From Acanthococcus lagerstroemiae (lineage: Eukaryota > Arthropoda > Insecta > Hemiptera > Eriococcidae): a stretch of DNA of 64,000 nucleotides. How positions within the stretch are numbered: position 1 is the stretch's first letter; each line of letters begins with the position of its first letter. Shown in pieces: positions 9,299 to 21,899 of this stretch. The notes beneath the pieces were generated by a model. The model saw only the letters and a list, made by a program, of their open reading frames with translations, ran no database searches and was not told the origin of the DNA. Made by a program: the position numbers and the translations under genes. Location of the stretch: the NCBI GenBank assembly GCA_031841125.1, contig CM063111.1, positions 38,142,955 through 38,206,954 of the forward strand, in the 5' to 3' direction.

Positions 9299-12200
9299 GT
9301 ATTTTGTAGTCTCGCAAAATGTCTCTTTATTATAGATAATTTATGCAATATTCAAAATAGTGCAGTATATCAGCAACATGATATAAAAACGTTTGAACTC
9401 TGTGTAGTTTGTGATAAGAGTTATTTCTTTTTAATGAATTGCGATTATTTTTACGTCAGTAATCTGCTGATACTGGTGACAAGGTACCCGTGCCAGGTAT
9501 TTCGAATTTTAATTCAGCTTGACTGAGGAGAGTTATGTTCCGTATCTTGATGACAAACTAAGTCGCGGCACGCTAAATTGATAGTAATCAAGTCGTTTCT
9601 TGCAACTTCGATTTGTTTCTTGGTTTTTGCCCATCAATGATTACAAAAGTGCTCTTCTCGCGCTTAATGTGACAATATGCTCTCGATTCACGCTTCGATT
9701 ACTTCCAGTTTAGCGGGCCTTGATCCTACGACCAAAATTGGTGACGTTAATGAATTTTACATCCGATTAAGGCTGTTTCTTACATCGCCTTTCTGAACGG
9801 TTAAGCAATTCATTAGACTATCTATCTGTTTAGTATACTGCGTAATACTGGTTCGATTTCTAAATTTTTCTTTATTTCAGGTGGATTATGAATATGCTTA
9901 TTTTGAAGAGGATACGAGTCCGGTCAGAGATATTACGAATACATATACCGGATTTAGAAATCGCGAGAGAAATTTAATTTCAGTAAGTTGATAATCCGTC
10001 ATTTTTGCTGGGGAATGTAATTTTTATTTTATATGGGCAGTACTATGTCTGTTTTGAGGGAGTAGTCTTTCTATTAGAATGTTTATTGTGGTATGAAAGT
10101 AACACTGCAAAATTTTATTGACAACTATTAATCCTTCGGTTTTGCTGAAGGAGAAGAAAGGGATAGAAAATTCGAATTGGCATTGTTAGATTATTGCTAG
10201 CTGGATTGAAAATAATCAGCATGAGATTTGTTGAACACTTCTCAAAATTTCTTCTGGACTTTTACAGTCATGTTTTTGTCTCTTCAAGATTCTTTAAGCC
10301 ATGTTGAAACGGAAGCATTTTTTCGGATCGACTGAAAACTGTTAAAGAGTTTTTTAAAGTTGTTTAAGACTCTTTCTAGACTTGTATGGGTGGAACTTAC
10401 ACTCAGAGGTCCATTAACAAAGTCTTTATGATACTGTTCAGTGGCTAGACTTGCGAGTTCTAAAAGCTATTTGAAAAACACCAAATTCGAATCATAACTG
10501 GTCACTAATTTGTGTAGCTCCCATGAATTTTGGGCCCGTCGGTCGTGATAAATGGTACACGTAACTCGTAGTTACCATTCTTAATCAGGAAGTTGTAAAG
10601 TGGCGATTTACAACATTGTAGTTACCTGTGCAAATACATCCTTGATTTGATACAATGTTACAGAATGCAGTTTAATGAATTTGAAAACATGCCCGTTAGG
10701 TGTTGGCATGTCTACTCCCCATTTACCTGCTTTAATAATCATTGTATTTGTCATATTTTTATTTTCTCGTGCAAAATTTCGATGTTCTAAGTTTCAGTCC
10801 GTATTTTGGCATGTTAAGACTCCTTTCTAGCTCCGACTCGTATAAGACACGTTTAGACTTATTTGAGATTCTTCAAAACTCTTCCAGAGGTGTTTTAATC
10901 AACATCTTGGATTCTGAATGTACATGAAGCAACTTTGAAATATTCTTAGTGAGTTCAAGAGTCTTCAAGAGCCTTGAACAAAATCGAGAAATTGTTAATC
11001 AAGCCTGGAGTAGTCTTATATGTTGATCAAATTCAAAAGTTTGAGGAAGTTATGTACGGGCTTGACGAGTATTTTGTTTCCATACAAGGATCTTTGAGAG
11101 TCTTGAACAGGTTTGAAATATTCTTAGAGGAATATTAGCAAGTTTGAATTAAGTTTAGTAGAGCCCCAAAACGTTTTAAACTAGTCTGGAAAAATCTTGG
11201 AAAGTTTCGTGAGGTGAGATTCACCGTCTTTCGAAGGTTTCTTTCTATCACACGGCATCCGACTAACGTCGTATTGTCCTCTACCTGACCGTTTGAGCTA
11301 AAAGAAAGTATAATCGTATCAACTAAATTTCTCATCTATCGGTCGCACAAGACCTTGAACGCTGATAAACAATATTCAATCATAATATTTTCAACGTCGA
11401 TGAGTCATACACACGCACTTTCTCCCAAATTCCCGGGCCGCAGATTCTGAAGACAAGGACAGTACACGAACGTCGTGCGTGCCTCCCACCAACGTCTTTC
11501 GCACTTATTCGACTCATCACGCTCTCCGTGTCATACCATACCGGCACTCCAAAACTCATTCGATACATATTTACTAAATTATTAATTACGAAAACAAGAT
11601 CGTCTTTCGGCCTCACTCGCCCCCGGTGACCCATCGTCTGGATCCCCAGTCTGTCGCATACTGTCCTACCATCCTTCAAGAAATCGTTCATTTGGGAGAA
11701 CCTCCATTTCGAGTGGGCCGAACCGCGACTGAAAATTTAGACTTTATAGCCTCGCTTCACATCAGAAACAGAGACATCAGAGAAAGAACCCAAATGAAGG
11801 ACGTGGGATATATGATAATAATAAAGAAATTGAAATTTAGGTACGCGGGACATGTAATGTGACAGGAAGGGAGGTGGGGGAGAAAAACTTTCGCCTATAC
11901 TCCGTTAGACAGGAAACGTTCAAGAGGGAGACCAGTAACCAGGTGGAGGGATGAAATTAGGAAGGAAATGTGGTCAAATTGGAAGAGAAAACAGGGAACT
12001 ATGGAGAGCATGCGGGGAGGCATATGCCCAAAAGTGGGCGGTGGACGGGAGAAGCGACGGGGCCGACGTACCAGACGTCACGGCGGCTCGTATAACACCA
12101 TAAGTATATTGTATAGATTGTTTAGAAATTCCACCATGCTGTTAAGTAAAATAAATTTTGGAAGGAAGTCATTTGAAGTCTCTTTCTTTTTTTTTTTCAA

Positions 12201-15200
12201 TCATGGTCCTTTAAAAATTTGAAAATCAACAAATCTGGAAAGAGAGAACAGCGAATTTAGAATTGGAAATTTCTATTATAATGACCACATGACGACCAGG
12301 GCTGCAATTTTTATGCGAATGCATATTTTTATCTATGGCGGGTGTATTCCAGAAGTTTCAAAATGTCTTTACGAATCACAGAATTCCGAGTCAAATGAGC
12401 AGCACTTCATTTTGCATGTTTCGCGTATTTTAGTATTTACCATTTAGCGCATTCGTAGCAAATGAGGGGTGGAGGTCTTTTAAAGGTGATTTATTTTCAA
12501 ATTTCGTTTTGTTAGACACCCTGTAGAAGACCTAGAATATGTCGCCGAGAGGACGAGTTCTAAAAATTCTTAATCAGTCTTGAAAAAGTTTAAAACCATG
12601 TTTAGATTCTCCCAAATTTGTAGCCCTTTAGGGGCCAGTATTATTAAATCTGGTTAACGGGGTCGGTTTAACAATCCGTTAACGCGATGAACCCGCCAAT
12701 CATTTTTACCACCGGTTAACCGTCGATTATTGTTAACCAAGTTTTATAATACCGGCCCTAAGTACGGAAATATTTTACTGAGTGTTTTTATACCATAAAA
12801 AATTATGTGCGTGGTTTATCGAAAAAACTGGAATTAATCTGTTTAGTGAATGTAATTATTTTTTCTTCTCCGTGAGGTTAGTGTCAGTGTTTGTAGTCGA
12901 TCTGAAATAATATTTGCCAGTAAGAGTTTTCTTCTGTCCTTCCTCCCATGTCGTAACCATTTGAAGATTTTACTTTAATTAAACTCTTAATCCTCGAGTT
13001 TCAAGAATTTTGATTTCCGTGATTAGGTGGCTGTGTAGGTAGAGATGGGAAATTACGTGTTTGAACTTTTTGGTAAATTATCGGCATTGTTGCTTTGTGA
13101 TAAGAAATGAAGTACCCTAGTTAAGGCTGTCTATACTTTGTATGGGTAGGGACAGCTGCCATTTTCTTTCCAGTTCGGTCCGTCAGAAGAAAATCGGCTG
13201 AGCGTGGCTGACGTGAGCGTTAAACACCGTGTGAGAAGTTCTCGCTTCACGGAACAAATTGGAAAAAGAATGGCGGCTGTTCTTACCTGTCTCTGTATAA
13301 AGCCCTATTGTAATTTGTGAATTATGATAAATTAATATTCTATTTAAATCGCTTTTTCTTCATTTTTTTCTTCTTCAGTAGTGCACATCAGGGATGAGAA
13401 GCCGATTGAAAAAGCTTCTCTTCCGGCTACCCCACATTTATCTAGAGCTTCCGACTTCCTTCCAAAATTAAAAAACTTCCAGCTACCATTTTTCCGGCTT
13501 CCGACTACTGGCTACCAAGTCGTTTACATCGTAATTTTACAGGAGAGTCTTTTGAAGATAATAATATGTCTAAATTTTGACTATACCTATAAGGTACCAT
13601 TTCAGACTTCAAAATAATGTACCAGTAGACACTTTGTCAGGGTTGGGAAAGCCGAAACTTAATGAACTTAGCTTGATCGGATCCGGCTTAATTGAAAGCT
13701 GGAAGGATGTTTCAGATTCGGCTTCGGCTTCAGAAATGTTCATGTTGTAGCTTCGGTTTCGGATCCAGCTTCACTGATATACATTTTTTCAGCTTCGGAT
13801 TCGGCTTCCGTTTCAGCTTCAGCTTTGAGTTTCGACTTCTCGTCATCTGAATACTGGTGTTATCTTTTTTTGTTATAGATAGGTCAATCAAGTGATCTGA
13901 GAAACATACCATAAATCACCCAAATTTAAGGTCCATTTCCACGTGATCAAATATCGATCTCAGCCTGTAGGCACTTTTCCCGGGACATTTTCAAGATTTC
14001 AAGTAAATATCGTCAAAATCCCGTATCACGGATCACGGCAGCATGACATTAACGTAAGCCGAAACCGAAGCTAAAAATCTGATACATCACGGCTTCACTT
14101 CAGCTTCAGTAAAATTGTATGATGTACTTCAGTTTCGGCATTTCTCCCGCAAGGTGATTACACTCAGCTTCGGATTCGGCTTCAGAGACAGCACAATTTC
14201 TTAAACTTCGAGATTTGGATTCGGCTTCGGCTTTCCCAACCCTGCACTTGGTATGGTATAGTGCGAGTGCGATAGGCTGACAGCTCATTAGAAAGAGATC
14301 ATACATATTATCCGAAACGACAAAAAGCTGAAGTCACATATCACAAGAAACAGATTGAGAAACCGAAAAACAACTGGCTTCCCTACCGGCTACCAGCTTT
14401 CAACTATTTCCTTCAGGGATGCGGAGAAGCCGGTAGCTGGAAGTTAGAAGCCAGAAGTTTTGCAATTTTAGGATAATTTTGAGAAGCCAGAAGTTAGAAG
14501 CTAAATAAGTTAAAAGCTGGAAGCCGGAAGCGGAAGCCGAAAGTTTTTCTGCTTTTAATTGGCTTTTTTCAATTTTATAAAAATTTATTGTTTTTTGTGT
14601 TTTTTTATTGAAAAAAGTAGGAGAAAAAGAGAGAGGGAAAAAAGAAGGTTAGTGAACGTGAAATGGTATGAATAAGTATAAGAAGCTGGAAACTAGAAGC
14701 CGGAAGCTGAAAAAAATTTGGAAGTTAGAAGTTCATATATTAAAGCTGGAAGCTAGAAGCCGGAAGCGGAAGCTGTATCGTTTAGCTTCCACATTTCTGG
14801 CTGCCTGGCTGACTTCTCACCCCTGGTGCCCACTGATCATGATATTCGCTGCACGACTGCAGTCTGCAGCTTCGCAGTTTAAACCAGGGTTTGAAAGTTA
14901 TTTGATAGTTTAAAGGTTTATGCTGAAAGTGAAACGATTTCTAGATTGTAATTGGAAAGTGGAAAGCTGATGTTTTACCGACTTCTCGAAGGAAGCGGAG
15001 GTATTATATTTTTATTTTTTGGAAAGAAGTCGAAAGTTTTATGTTCAAACTGAAATAGATGAATTAGAAAAGTTGAAAGTGAAACGATTTTTGAAAGTTG
15101 AAAATAAAAATGGAAAAGTTAAAAGCCGAAAGTCGTAAGTATCATTTTTCGAAATCCAAAGTGAAGTCTGAAAGCCGAACTTCTATCATTTCAATTAAAC

Positions 15201-18200
15201 CCTGCTTTTGAATTGAGATTAAATAGTAAACGCACTTTGAAGTGAAGAGAATATTAGTTATTAATTTTCATTGGGCATGTGGAGCATGCTAGGGATAAAA
15301 TGAGCTAAGGAGGACCGAGTTTTTACTGGTGACATAGCAGATTGATATTAGGTCGATAATTATTCATCAATTTTCATATGAAACAAAGTATCGATTGTTC
15401 AAGACTGTCGAGAGTCAAGATACACGCCTTCTTGCCGACCCTCCTCGAGAAACGAGGTTATTTGTTATTGTTATTATAGTAAGTGTAAACGAAACACTCA
15501 TTATAATTCAGAAGCCGATAATTTGAGGCAGATAACAATTTGGTAATCCATGGTAATTTATCAATCTCATTTCTACTCGTAGGATGTAAGCACTTTTTTC
15601 ACCCCACTATGTATGTTCTCACCATTGGCTAAGGTAGTGTTTGCTAGCAGTTTTTTTTCTATTCATCTTCGAATGAGGCCCAAGTTGCGTCTGTCCTTCA
15701 TATACGTTTTCTTCAGATTCATTGTTCGTAGAATGTATTTACGTGACCGTTTAATTATGATTTCTTTTTGATTTTTGAGCTGCTCTCATTTTTTGTGTAT
15801 CACATCTACCTTAAACATTCTACTGTTTCGAGTACAATAGAAACGTAATTGTGACTTAACGAAACTAGTGAAATGGAGTTTACAGAATGTGTTCTCAATT
15901 TCAGTGGCTTATAAATTGCCGGATCATTTCCTACGTTAAGTGTAGATATGTGCCATTTCCTGGGATAGAAACATCAATTGTCGAAATATAAACCATAAAA
16001 ATAGGAATTTTATGATTGTACAATCGGTTCTGTGTTGTTCCAAGATATGAACAAGTTTATTTTTTGCGGCATCACATTAATCGTATTTTTTAATTTGTAC
16101 AGATCGATTCAGCAAGTTACCGAAATGAGGCTATCGAGGAGTTTGTGAAAGAAATACAAACAGAAGCCTCGAAGGAGAGATTAGAAAAAGACTCGAAATA
16201 CAAATTAGAAAAATCAACCAAGAAACCACCTACCAAAGAAGGTAAATTTTATGAGGTATCACCTTATGTTTTAATCTGAAGTGCCATTATATACTTCCTG
16301 TGTCGACCTTACCTTGACGAACATAATGGCTGGACCCCTATGCCTGTTTAAAATAATAGTGTGACAACTACACAGTATACTACCCATGGCAAACATCTAC
16401 AATTCGAAGACTGTAACCCTGAATAAAAATAGGTGTACTCTTCTTTTACCCCCCACTCAGGTCGTAAGCCGATTCGAGTAGTTCTAATTATTTTCCGTCC
16501 CGTTATCAAAATTAAGCGCTTATGTGCGCCTCGTAAAATGAACCATGCGGCCAGAATTATTCAAGATGTGACTAAAATGCTAGACTGTAGCTCGGAGTAG
16601 GGCACTGATTACTTCTTCGGAGTCGAGTTGAAGTGCAAATACTTGAGCTGAGCTGTCTTTTCTTTTTCATTTTCTTCGAATAAATTCGTGGAATGGTCGC
16701 ACTGAAAGTCTGTTGAAATTTTTCAACGTGATCCTAGTCGATTGAAAATTGTAAATGACTTTCTTTTTCTTTATTTCCGACTGTTTTTAATACTTCCTAA
16801 CAAATTCTGATAACTTTCAGTTGTGGATAAATAAAAATAATAGGACATACATTATTTACAAAGCAACAGTGTGTTTACATTAACTCTAAAAAAAAAAAAT
16901 TTTATTTCACAATATATCATTGAAATAATTGAAGTTAAGTGACAGAGTGTGCTAAGCGGCAAGTTGAGCTCCTACCAATCTCAATCAGTTTCCTGGGAAG
17001 TTGATATTCATTAACTAACTCATTTAGGCCAAATTTCTATTTCGAATTTTGATCTGCTAAGAAGCCATCCATGTATTACACAATCAGATTTTAGTCAGTT
17101 TTAACCTCCCCCCCTCTCTTGTAATCAACAATAATCATTTTTGTCCGTTTCCTTCGTCCTCTGTAATCACACTGTACAAATTTCCTTAGAATTTAAGTGG
17201 AAAGTGCCATTAAGAACTGATTACGCAGTCATTCATTGAAGCCTGCTCTCTTCCCCTCGTAATAATTTATGATAAAATGCCAGCGCTCTTTCCCTCTTTG
17301 ATGATGACTACGCAATCATTCATTGAAGCCTTTTCTCTTCCCCTTGTAATAATTTATGATAAAATGCCCGAGCACGTTTCCCTCCTTCATGATGACATAT
17401 TATATTATATGAACAACTCCCAAAAAGATAATTGCTAATAGACGATTACTTTTTCTTCAGAGAGCGTTGGTGATTTGTTCCTCAGGTTTCATGGTAGGCG
17501 AATTCGTGCCTGATACTGTTTGTACCCGGATTTGAAAATGATGATATTTAGAGTGATAAGAAAGGGGCTCCAAATCGACCATTCTTCAGGATCTTGAGTG
17601 ACCTGTCAAAAAGGATGGAGAGCGGTGAAGGTGAAAATGTCTACAAATTACAACAAAGAGGCATTGCCTTTCAGCCGCTCCACTATTTAAACCTCTTGAG
17701 GAAATCACTTTCCTTTCGGTCGGTCCCTACTCAGCGCTGCGCACTTAGTTTTCCGTTTGTTTTCTGTCTGGCTCAGAATCTCATCTTTGTAAAAGGTGGA
17801 GACGGTATTGACGAAGGACGAGTTTTTATTTTGAAGTCCGAGTGGGTGATGCTATGGCTAAACATACGTGTTTTCGCTGGCATCAGTCGTATTGTGAGGG
17901 CAGAGCCAGCTGCGAATTTCAGGTAGGGATACTCTACCGTGGTCTAACATCTCTACTTCAGGATGAAGATGGCTTTCCCATCATCGCGCTCATCGAAGTG
18001 AATATCAGCTCTGGCGCTGCGATGATCCGTACCGACCCTCGTTAGACAGAGAGTGAACTCTCTTCATACTTCCAAATACGTTGATAGGTAGCGTTCAAAG
18101 CGGCCAGACCTCCTAGGATGTTGAAAGCTTCATCTAGATAACGCCAGGCGGAGAGGCGATTTTGAAGAAGATTTCTGAGGATGTTTTTGAGGAGGTGTTA

Positions 18201-19426
18201 GCGACGAATGAAAAGATACATCTTGTTGCAGGTGGCATATCTTGAGAGCATGACCGGTCTGAGGACGAATAATTATGTAAAATAAATATATTGTTGAGCG
18301 AGTGTCAGTCTTTATGGAACAGCGGTAATGCATAATTTCAAGAGCCGGAGATCTTGGCTGTGGGCGGTGTATCTGTCTGGTACAAGAACAAGACGTACTG
18401 GATATCAGATACCGAGCGCTGGAAAGATATTGGTTTTCGGCTTCATTTTCAGGTAGAAAGGTTAGTCTGTTCACCTGCCGACACCAAGAACAAATTCGTC
18501 GTCCATGAAACCTGAGTAATTATAGATACATAATACATATTATAATTCATCACTGTTGACCCCCCCCCCCTCCTCCAGTAAGAACCTCATTTTCCAATTC
18601 GAGCTCATCCCTAAACCAAAGTAAATTCGACGACTTTCCTTAAACTCGTACTCGGTATATCATTTGGAGAACTACATACGTTCCATTGTCTCTTATTTTT
18701 ATTGCTGAACAAACTTGTACAGTGACAGTCCCATTACATTATTCTTGAATTTGTTTAGGCGATGAAAAACCTGCGCAGCTATCGACAGAACCAGCCGCCG
18801 TTGATGTGGCGCCGCCAACCGTTGTGATGCCAAAGTCTAAGAAAGATAGAAAAAAGAAAAATGCCTTAGTAAACGCGTTAAGAAATGCGGGTAAATTGAA
18901 TGATAATCTCGCCAAGAGTGACTTGAGCGAAGAAGATGCTGTGAGCACCGTAGCCTCCGGTAACAGTGCTCCGTTGGCCGACTTCGCGGTCAGCGATTCG
19001 GCCGACAAGTTAGAAGTTACCAACGAATTGTTGAAGTTGAAATTCGGTGAGATGGAGAACCCGATCGTCGTGGTTGATTGCGAAGAGAGCGTTGGCGATG
19101 ACGACAATGATTTTCAAACCGCCGCTAGTGACTCGTCCGGCCGCTGCTCAACGGTCAACGAGTTTTTGACCGCTAGCAGTGGTTCATCGCCAATTTCGTT
19201 GAAAGGAACGACCAAAAATGAGAAAGGCGTGTATCACAGCACCTCAAAGAGGTTGCGGAATGATGCCCTTGTGGGGTTCGACGCTGCGGCGAAAGCGAGA
19301 AGCGTCAGGCCGGCCCAGAAAAAGAATTCACCGAAGAAACCGTCCCCCAAGAAATTGCCAACGTACGTTCCAGATTTGAGGCACCAGGACTACGAGTATC
19401 GACCGCAGGACTTTCCAAAATTATAA
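9059..19426 (+). CDS. Four-exon gene encoding a ~382-aa charged, low-complexity protein of unknown function
   Basis: The coding exons are 9059-9298, 9881-9982, 16103-16241 and 18759-19426 (TAA at 19424). All three introns have GT-AG borders and the phases (0, 0, 1) agree, giving one open frame. The ATG at 9059 follows TTTTCAG directly, so it is probably the first codon of an internal exon after a 5'UTR intron; an in-frame ATG at 9038 would add 7 residues. The protein starts with an acidic segment (DDEDPYEALRIKE), then charged, probably helical segments, a basic cluster (KSKKDRKKK) that could be a nuclear or RNA-binding signal, a Ser/Asp-rich acidic stretch, and a basic Pro/Lys tail ending DFPKL. 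There is no membrane segment, signal peptide or known catalytic motif. I do not recognise the family. Introns 2 and 3 (6.1 and 2.5 kb) have collected transposon debris while the exons are intact, which argues for selection. Confidence 0.8.
9881..9982 (+). CDS. Coding exon 2 of the four-exon gene
   Basis: Acceptor TTTATTTCAG/GTG and donor TCA/GTAAGT. Exactly 34 codons, phase 0 to phase 0. Tyr/Glu-rich start (VDYEYAYFEED). Confidence 0.8.
11740..12115 (+). pseudogene. LINE ORF2 C-terminal remnant
   Basis: The plus-strand frame ending at 11862 carries RNRDIRERTQMKDV, KKLKFRYAGHVM, then one in-frame TGA, then QEGRWGRK and GRPVTRWRDEIRK. These are the conserved steps after the reverse transcriptase in many insect LINEs (an ...LKWRWAGHVAR... 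block followed by ...RGRPxxRWxDDI...). No RT core is recognisable upstream, so the copy is 5' truncated. It lies in sense orientation in intron 2. The minus-strand frame at 11380-11691 is a shadow. Confidence 0.7.
12630..12760. mobile_element. 131-bp palindromic MITE
   Basis: The left end AGGGGCCAGTATTATTAAA and the right end TTATAATACCGGCCCT are inverse of each other with a few differences. TGGTTAAC/GTTAACCA lies inside each end. No coding capacity. Confidence 0.6.
13136..13306. mobile_element. Short hairpin MITE (GGACAGCTGCCATTTT family), copy 1
   Basis: The left arm GGACAGCTGCCATTTTCTTT and the right arm (AAAAAGAATGGCGGCTGTTC) are inverse. A related copy is at 49277-49461. Confidence 0.6.
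13389..14825. mobile_element. Composite hAT-type element with AAGCCGGAAG-rich ends, containing a nested MITE
   Basis: It starts CAGGGATGAGAAGCC and closes GACTTCTCACCCCTG. Flanks gtgcacat (13381) and gtgcccac (14826) match at 6 of 8 bases. From 13389 to about 14411 it is an inverted copy of the element at 2828-3360. At about 14414 a second start, CAGGGATGCGGAG, begins, so the right end comes from a related but different copy. The middle is interrupted by 13638-14244. Confidence 0.6.
13638..14244. mobile_element. Nested hAT-type MITE with CAGGGTTGGGAAAGCC ends
   Basis: The ends CAGGGTTGGGAAAGCCGAA and TTCGGCTTTCCCAACCCTG are perfect inverse repeats. Flanks cactttgt and cacttggt match at 7 of 8 bases. 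The body is built from CTTCGGCTTC/GCTTCGGATTC words. It inserted after the host element at 13389-14825. Confidence 0.8.
14885..15204. mobile_element. Possible hAT-type MITE (CAGGGTTTGAAAG...TTAAACCCTG)
   Basis: The inverted ends are short and the body repeats AAAGT(C/T)GAAAGT words. The flanking octamers do not match convincingly, so the boundaries are tentative. Confidence 0.4.
16103..16241 (+). CDS. Coding exon 3 of the four-exon gene
   Basis: Acceptor TTGTACAG/ATC and donor GAAG/GTAAAT. 46 codons plus one base. It encodes a Lys/Glu-rich, probably helical segment (EAIEEFVKEIQTEASKE). Confidence 0.8.
16242..18758 (+). other. Intron 3 of the four-exon gene
   Basis: 2.5 kb, GT-AG. It contains an 87-bp tandem duplication (17219-17392). 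Frames at 17594-17926 (plus) and 18130-18474 (minus) are open for over 100 codons but have no domain, splice context or composition that supports coding. A poly-C run is near 18560. Confidence 0.65.
17219..17392. repeat. 87-bp unit duplicated in tandem
   Basis: Two units (17219-17305 and 17306-17392) share GATTACGCA/GACTACGCA, TTCATTGAAGCC and AATAATTTATGATAAAATGC with scattered substitutions. Confidence 0.75.
18759..19426 (+). CDS. Coding exon 4 (terminal) of the four-exon gene
   Basis: Acceptor TTTGTTTAG/GC completes a Gly codon split across the intron. 222 codons follow to TAA. The exon is richer in C and G than its surroundings, as coding exons here should be. It encodes the basic cluster KSKKDRKKK, a Ser/Asp-rich acidic stretch and the Pro/Lys-rich tail ending YEYRPQDFPKL. 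Confidence 0.85.
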
Positions 19427-21270
19427 GTTACATTTTGGGGTAAGATATATTATTTCGTTTGGTTAGAAAATTGTAGCGTGTTGTTTGGGTATGAATTGTG
19501 TTGTGTACGGGTAAGAAATTGTTGTTTTGCTATCAGTTATGTAGGTATGGGTGTATAACTGTGTCTGGTGTTCTAAAGATTTTAATTGGTCTACCTGCAT
19601 CTCAATTTCGAATTGCTCGCGTGATGTCAATTCGAAAGCAAAAATAATCATACTCTTAAATTCACGCGAACAAAAAAACGTAATTTTATTGTACGCTTGT
19701 TGAGCTGTGATAAAGTCGATGCCTTCCAATTTTGAATACTTTATGGGAAGGTCTTTTTAATGAACCGTAAAGCTACCGATATAAGTTAGTTTTTATGTAT
19801 TTTTACTCTTTTTTTATTCATATTTTAAAAAATTTTGTATGAATCTTATGAACTGAGGCGATGATACTTTAGGTGTCTTGAGCTTAGTCATAGTTGATCT
19901 CAAACGAAGGTCTGTTATCCGGGTTCGAAATTTATCAAAATTTTTCGTCGATGTTGGCTAACAATGAAAGTACGATAGGATGTACAATTCTAATAGAGTA
20001 TTTAAACTCGGCCAATTGGAAAAATTTTCGGATCAAGCAAGACCCGACCCATGTACTTAAGTTTACTTATGCGCGGAACATCCGAGGAGGTATTTGTTAG
20101 GACTTTCGGGTATGATTACTATTCATGTCTCCATCGGTGACGTCACGCCGTCTGTTAATATAAAGCAATTTGATCTCGGGTCCCAAACAGTATTTGAATT
20201 AGACATAGTCATTTATATGCGAGCAACAGGCCTGTATGGGTCGTCCGTACTAAATCTGATTTTTCTAGAGGGTAAGATCATGAAAGACACTGAAGGGTTA
20301 TGGCGTTTGCTTCTTTTAAACTGTATTACAATCAGCAAGTTCTTTAAGTAACCATTATGTGAACAGTAAGCGATATAATGAGCAATACTTTGAAAGGGAT
20401 ATCCCCACTGAGAGACTAACCCTGTTGATCATTACAACAATACGAAATTGAGTATTATTGAGAGAATTTTCATATTTAAATTGAGTCTAGAATATGTACA
20501 TCTGTGTAAGACGCCTAATAGTGTTAAATCTATCCAGTAAAGTACGTCTGGATCCAGATATCTGTGTAGCTTCTCGATGTATCTGCGACATCTTGTCACA
20601 GTTTTCTCCTGTACCTGTACTTCCAAATACTCGTAATTACGAATTTCCTCATTGGTATGAAAGCACACCGCATTGGAGATTGAACGAAGACTTTTTACTT
20701 TCAAATCGTTGTAGAGCCAAACTGGTTTCAGTTTATAACGTTGTGGATGAGGAATTTATTATGAAACGATAGTTCTGATTTACATCCGAGTAGCCAATTC
20801 ATCATTGGACCTCTATATCAAGCTTTCGTCCCTGTTACGATGTATTCATGCCAGATTAGACTGTGGTCCAAGTGAAAACTTAGGTATTTTACTTCATCTG
20901 TTTGGGGTATGAGCTACTTGCTATAATACACTGCACAAGTCTCGGTGGAACTATTCTTTTGTTGAATTCGATATGAACTCATGCTGCCATTCACTTCGAA
21001 TCTCCATTCCTCTGTCGATCTCTCAGTCTTGTCAAGGGAAACATGTAATGTTGCCACTGCTGGTTTAAGGTCCGAATTATCACGCAGCTGCGCTGTGTCG
21101 CCTGCATAGCTGGCTGGCTGCCAGCACACGGGCAGTTGAAGCTTGAAGGCATATCCGATAAGTAAAGCGAGTAGAGTAAGGGGTCGCGTGCGGACCCTTG
21201 TAGTACTCCAGACTTACCGCATGTGAGAGACTGCCTCCTCTACCTTTACGTACATAAGGTGGCCACTAAT
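19427..21270 (+). other. 3' UTR/intergenic, no further gene supported
   Basis: The 3' end of the four-exon gene must lie here, but no canonical AATAAA with a downstream GU-rich element stands out. Frames at 20094-20351 and 20494-20772 have no recognisable domain. A CRE palindrome, TGACGTCA, is near 20139. Confidence 0.4.
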
Positions 21271-21568
21271 GGGTCTGGTTGGCCGAGTGGATGACGCGCC
21301 GGTCTCGGAATCTGGAGGTCCCGGGTTCGCGCCCGCGTAGCAACTCGCTACATTTCGACCTAGGCCGGCTTTTCGACAAGACGAGATGAGTGCTAAGACA
21401 GCCCTACAGCCTCCTCGACGGCTCTGAAGTATTGCTCGAAAGGACGGATTCCAGGGCTCGGGTTGAGAGTAAAATTAGAAAACAGAATGTATCCCGCAGA
21501 AGCTTCTTGATCTTGTAGCGCTTTGGAGGCTACAATGCGAGCGATTTATCACCATTAAAAAAAAATAA
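21271..21568 (+). mobile_element. tRNA-derived SINE (Ser/Leu-like head)
   Basis: The head contains a perfect RNA polymerase III A box, TGGCCGAGTGG (21280-21290), and a B box, GGTTCGCGCCC (21324-21334), at tRNA spacing. About 200 bp of unrelated body and an A-rich tail (from about 21556) follow. The head resembles class II tRNAs (Ser/Leu) but is not a foldable intact tRNA with a CCA-proximal stem, and the body and tail make it a SINE. No clear flanking duplication was found. It lies just left of a LINE fragment. Confidence 0.7.
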
Positions 21569-21899
21569 AGAAGTTATCTGTTGGCGTGTTCAGAAGTACG
21601 AGTATATTTACATTGAATTTAAAAAAAAAGAGCGAGCGGAGAAAATACTTAGTGAGAGCGAGAGTATGAGATGTCGAAGAAGACTGTTGAAGAAGACTGT
21701 TAAAGGACGATAGATTCACGAACATCGTCACTGCCTAGCCGGACAATTAGGTTTAAATAATACGAGGGTGGAAGAATAGCGTGAGGAAAAGAAAGAAAAA
21801 AGGAAAGATTCTTGGAAAAGAAAGAAAGAAGCAATTCGGTGTAGAGATGAAAAGGCACAAAGCTGGCTTGGCAGGACAGGTAACACATATACAATAAAA

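Larger units (their letters stand above)
9983..16102 (+). other. Intron 2 of the four-exon gene
   Basis: 6.1 kb of AT-rich sequence with no extra exon that I can support. It holds the LINE 3' remnant (about 11740-12115), a small MITE (12630-12760), a hairpin MITE (13136-13306) and hAT-type elements (13389-15204). Confidence 0.7.

Noticed and set aside
17594..18474. Protein-coding exons in intron 3 (open frames of 110-114 codons on both strands)
   Set aside because: No splice signals in the needed phase, no domain, and low-quality amino-acid composition; the flanking real exons already join in phase.
21271..21345. A functional tRNA-Ser/Leu gene
   Set aside because: The A and B boxes are perfect, but the 3' acceptor part is missing and a 200-bp body with an A-rich tail follows, which is the layout of a tRNA-derived SINE.
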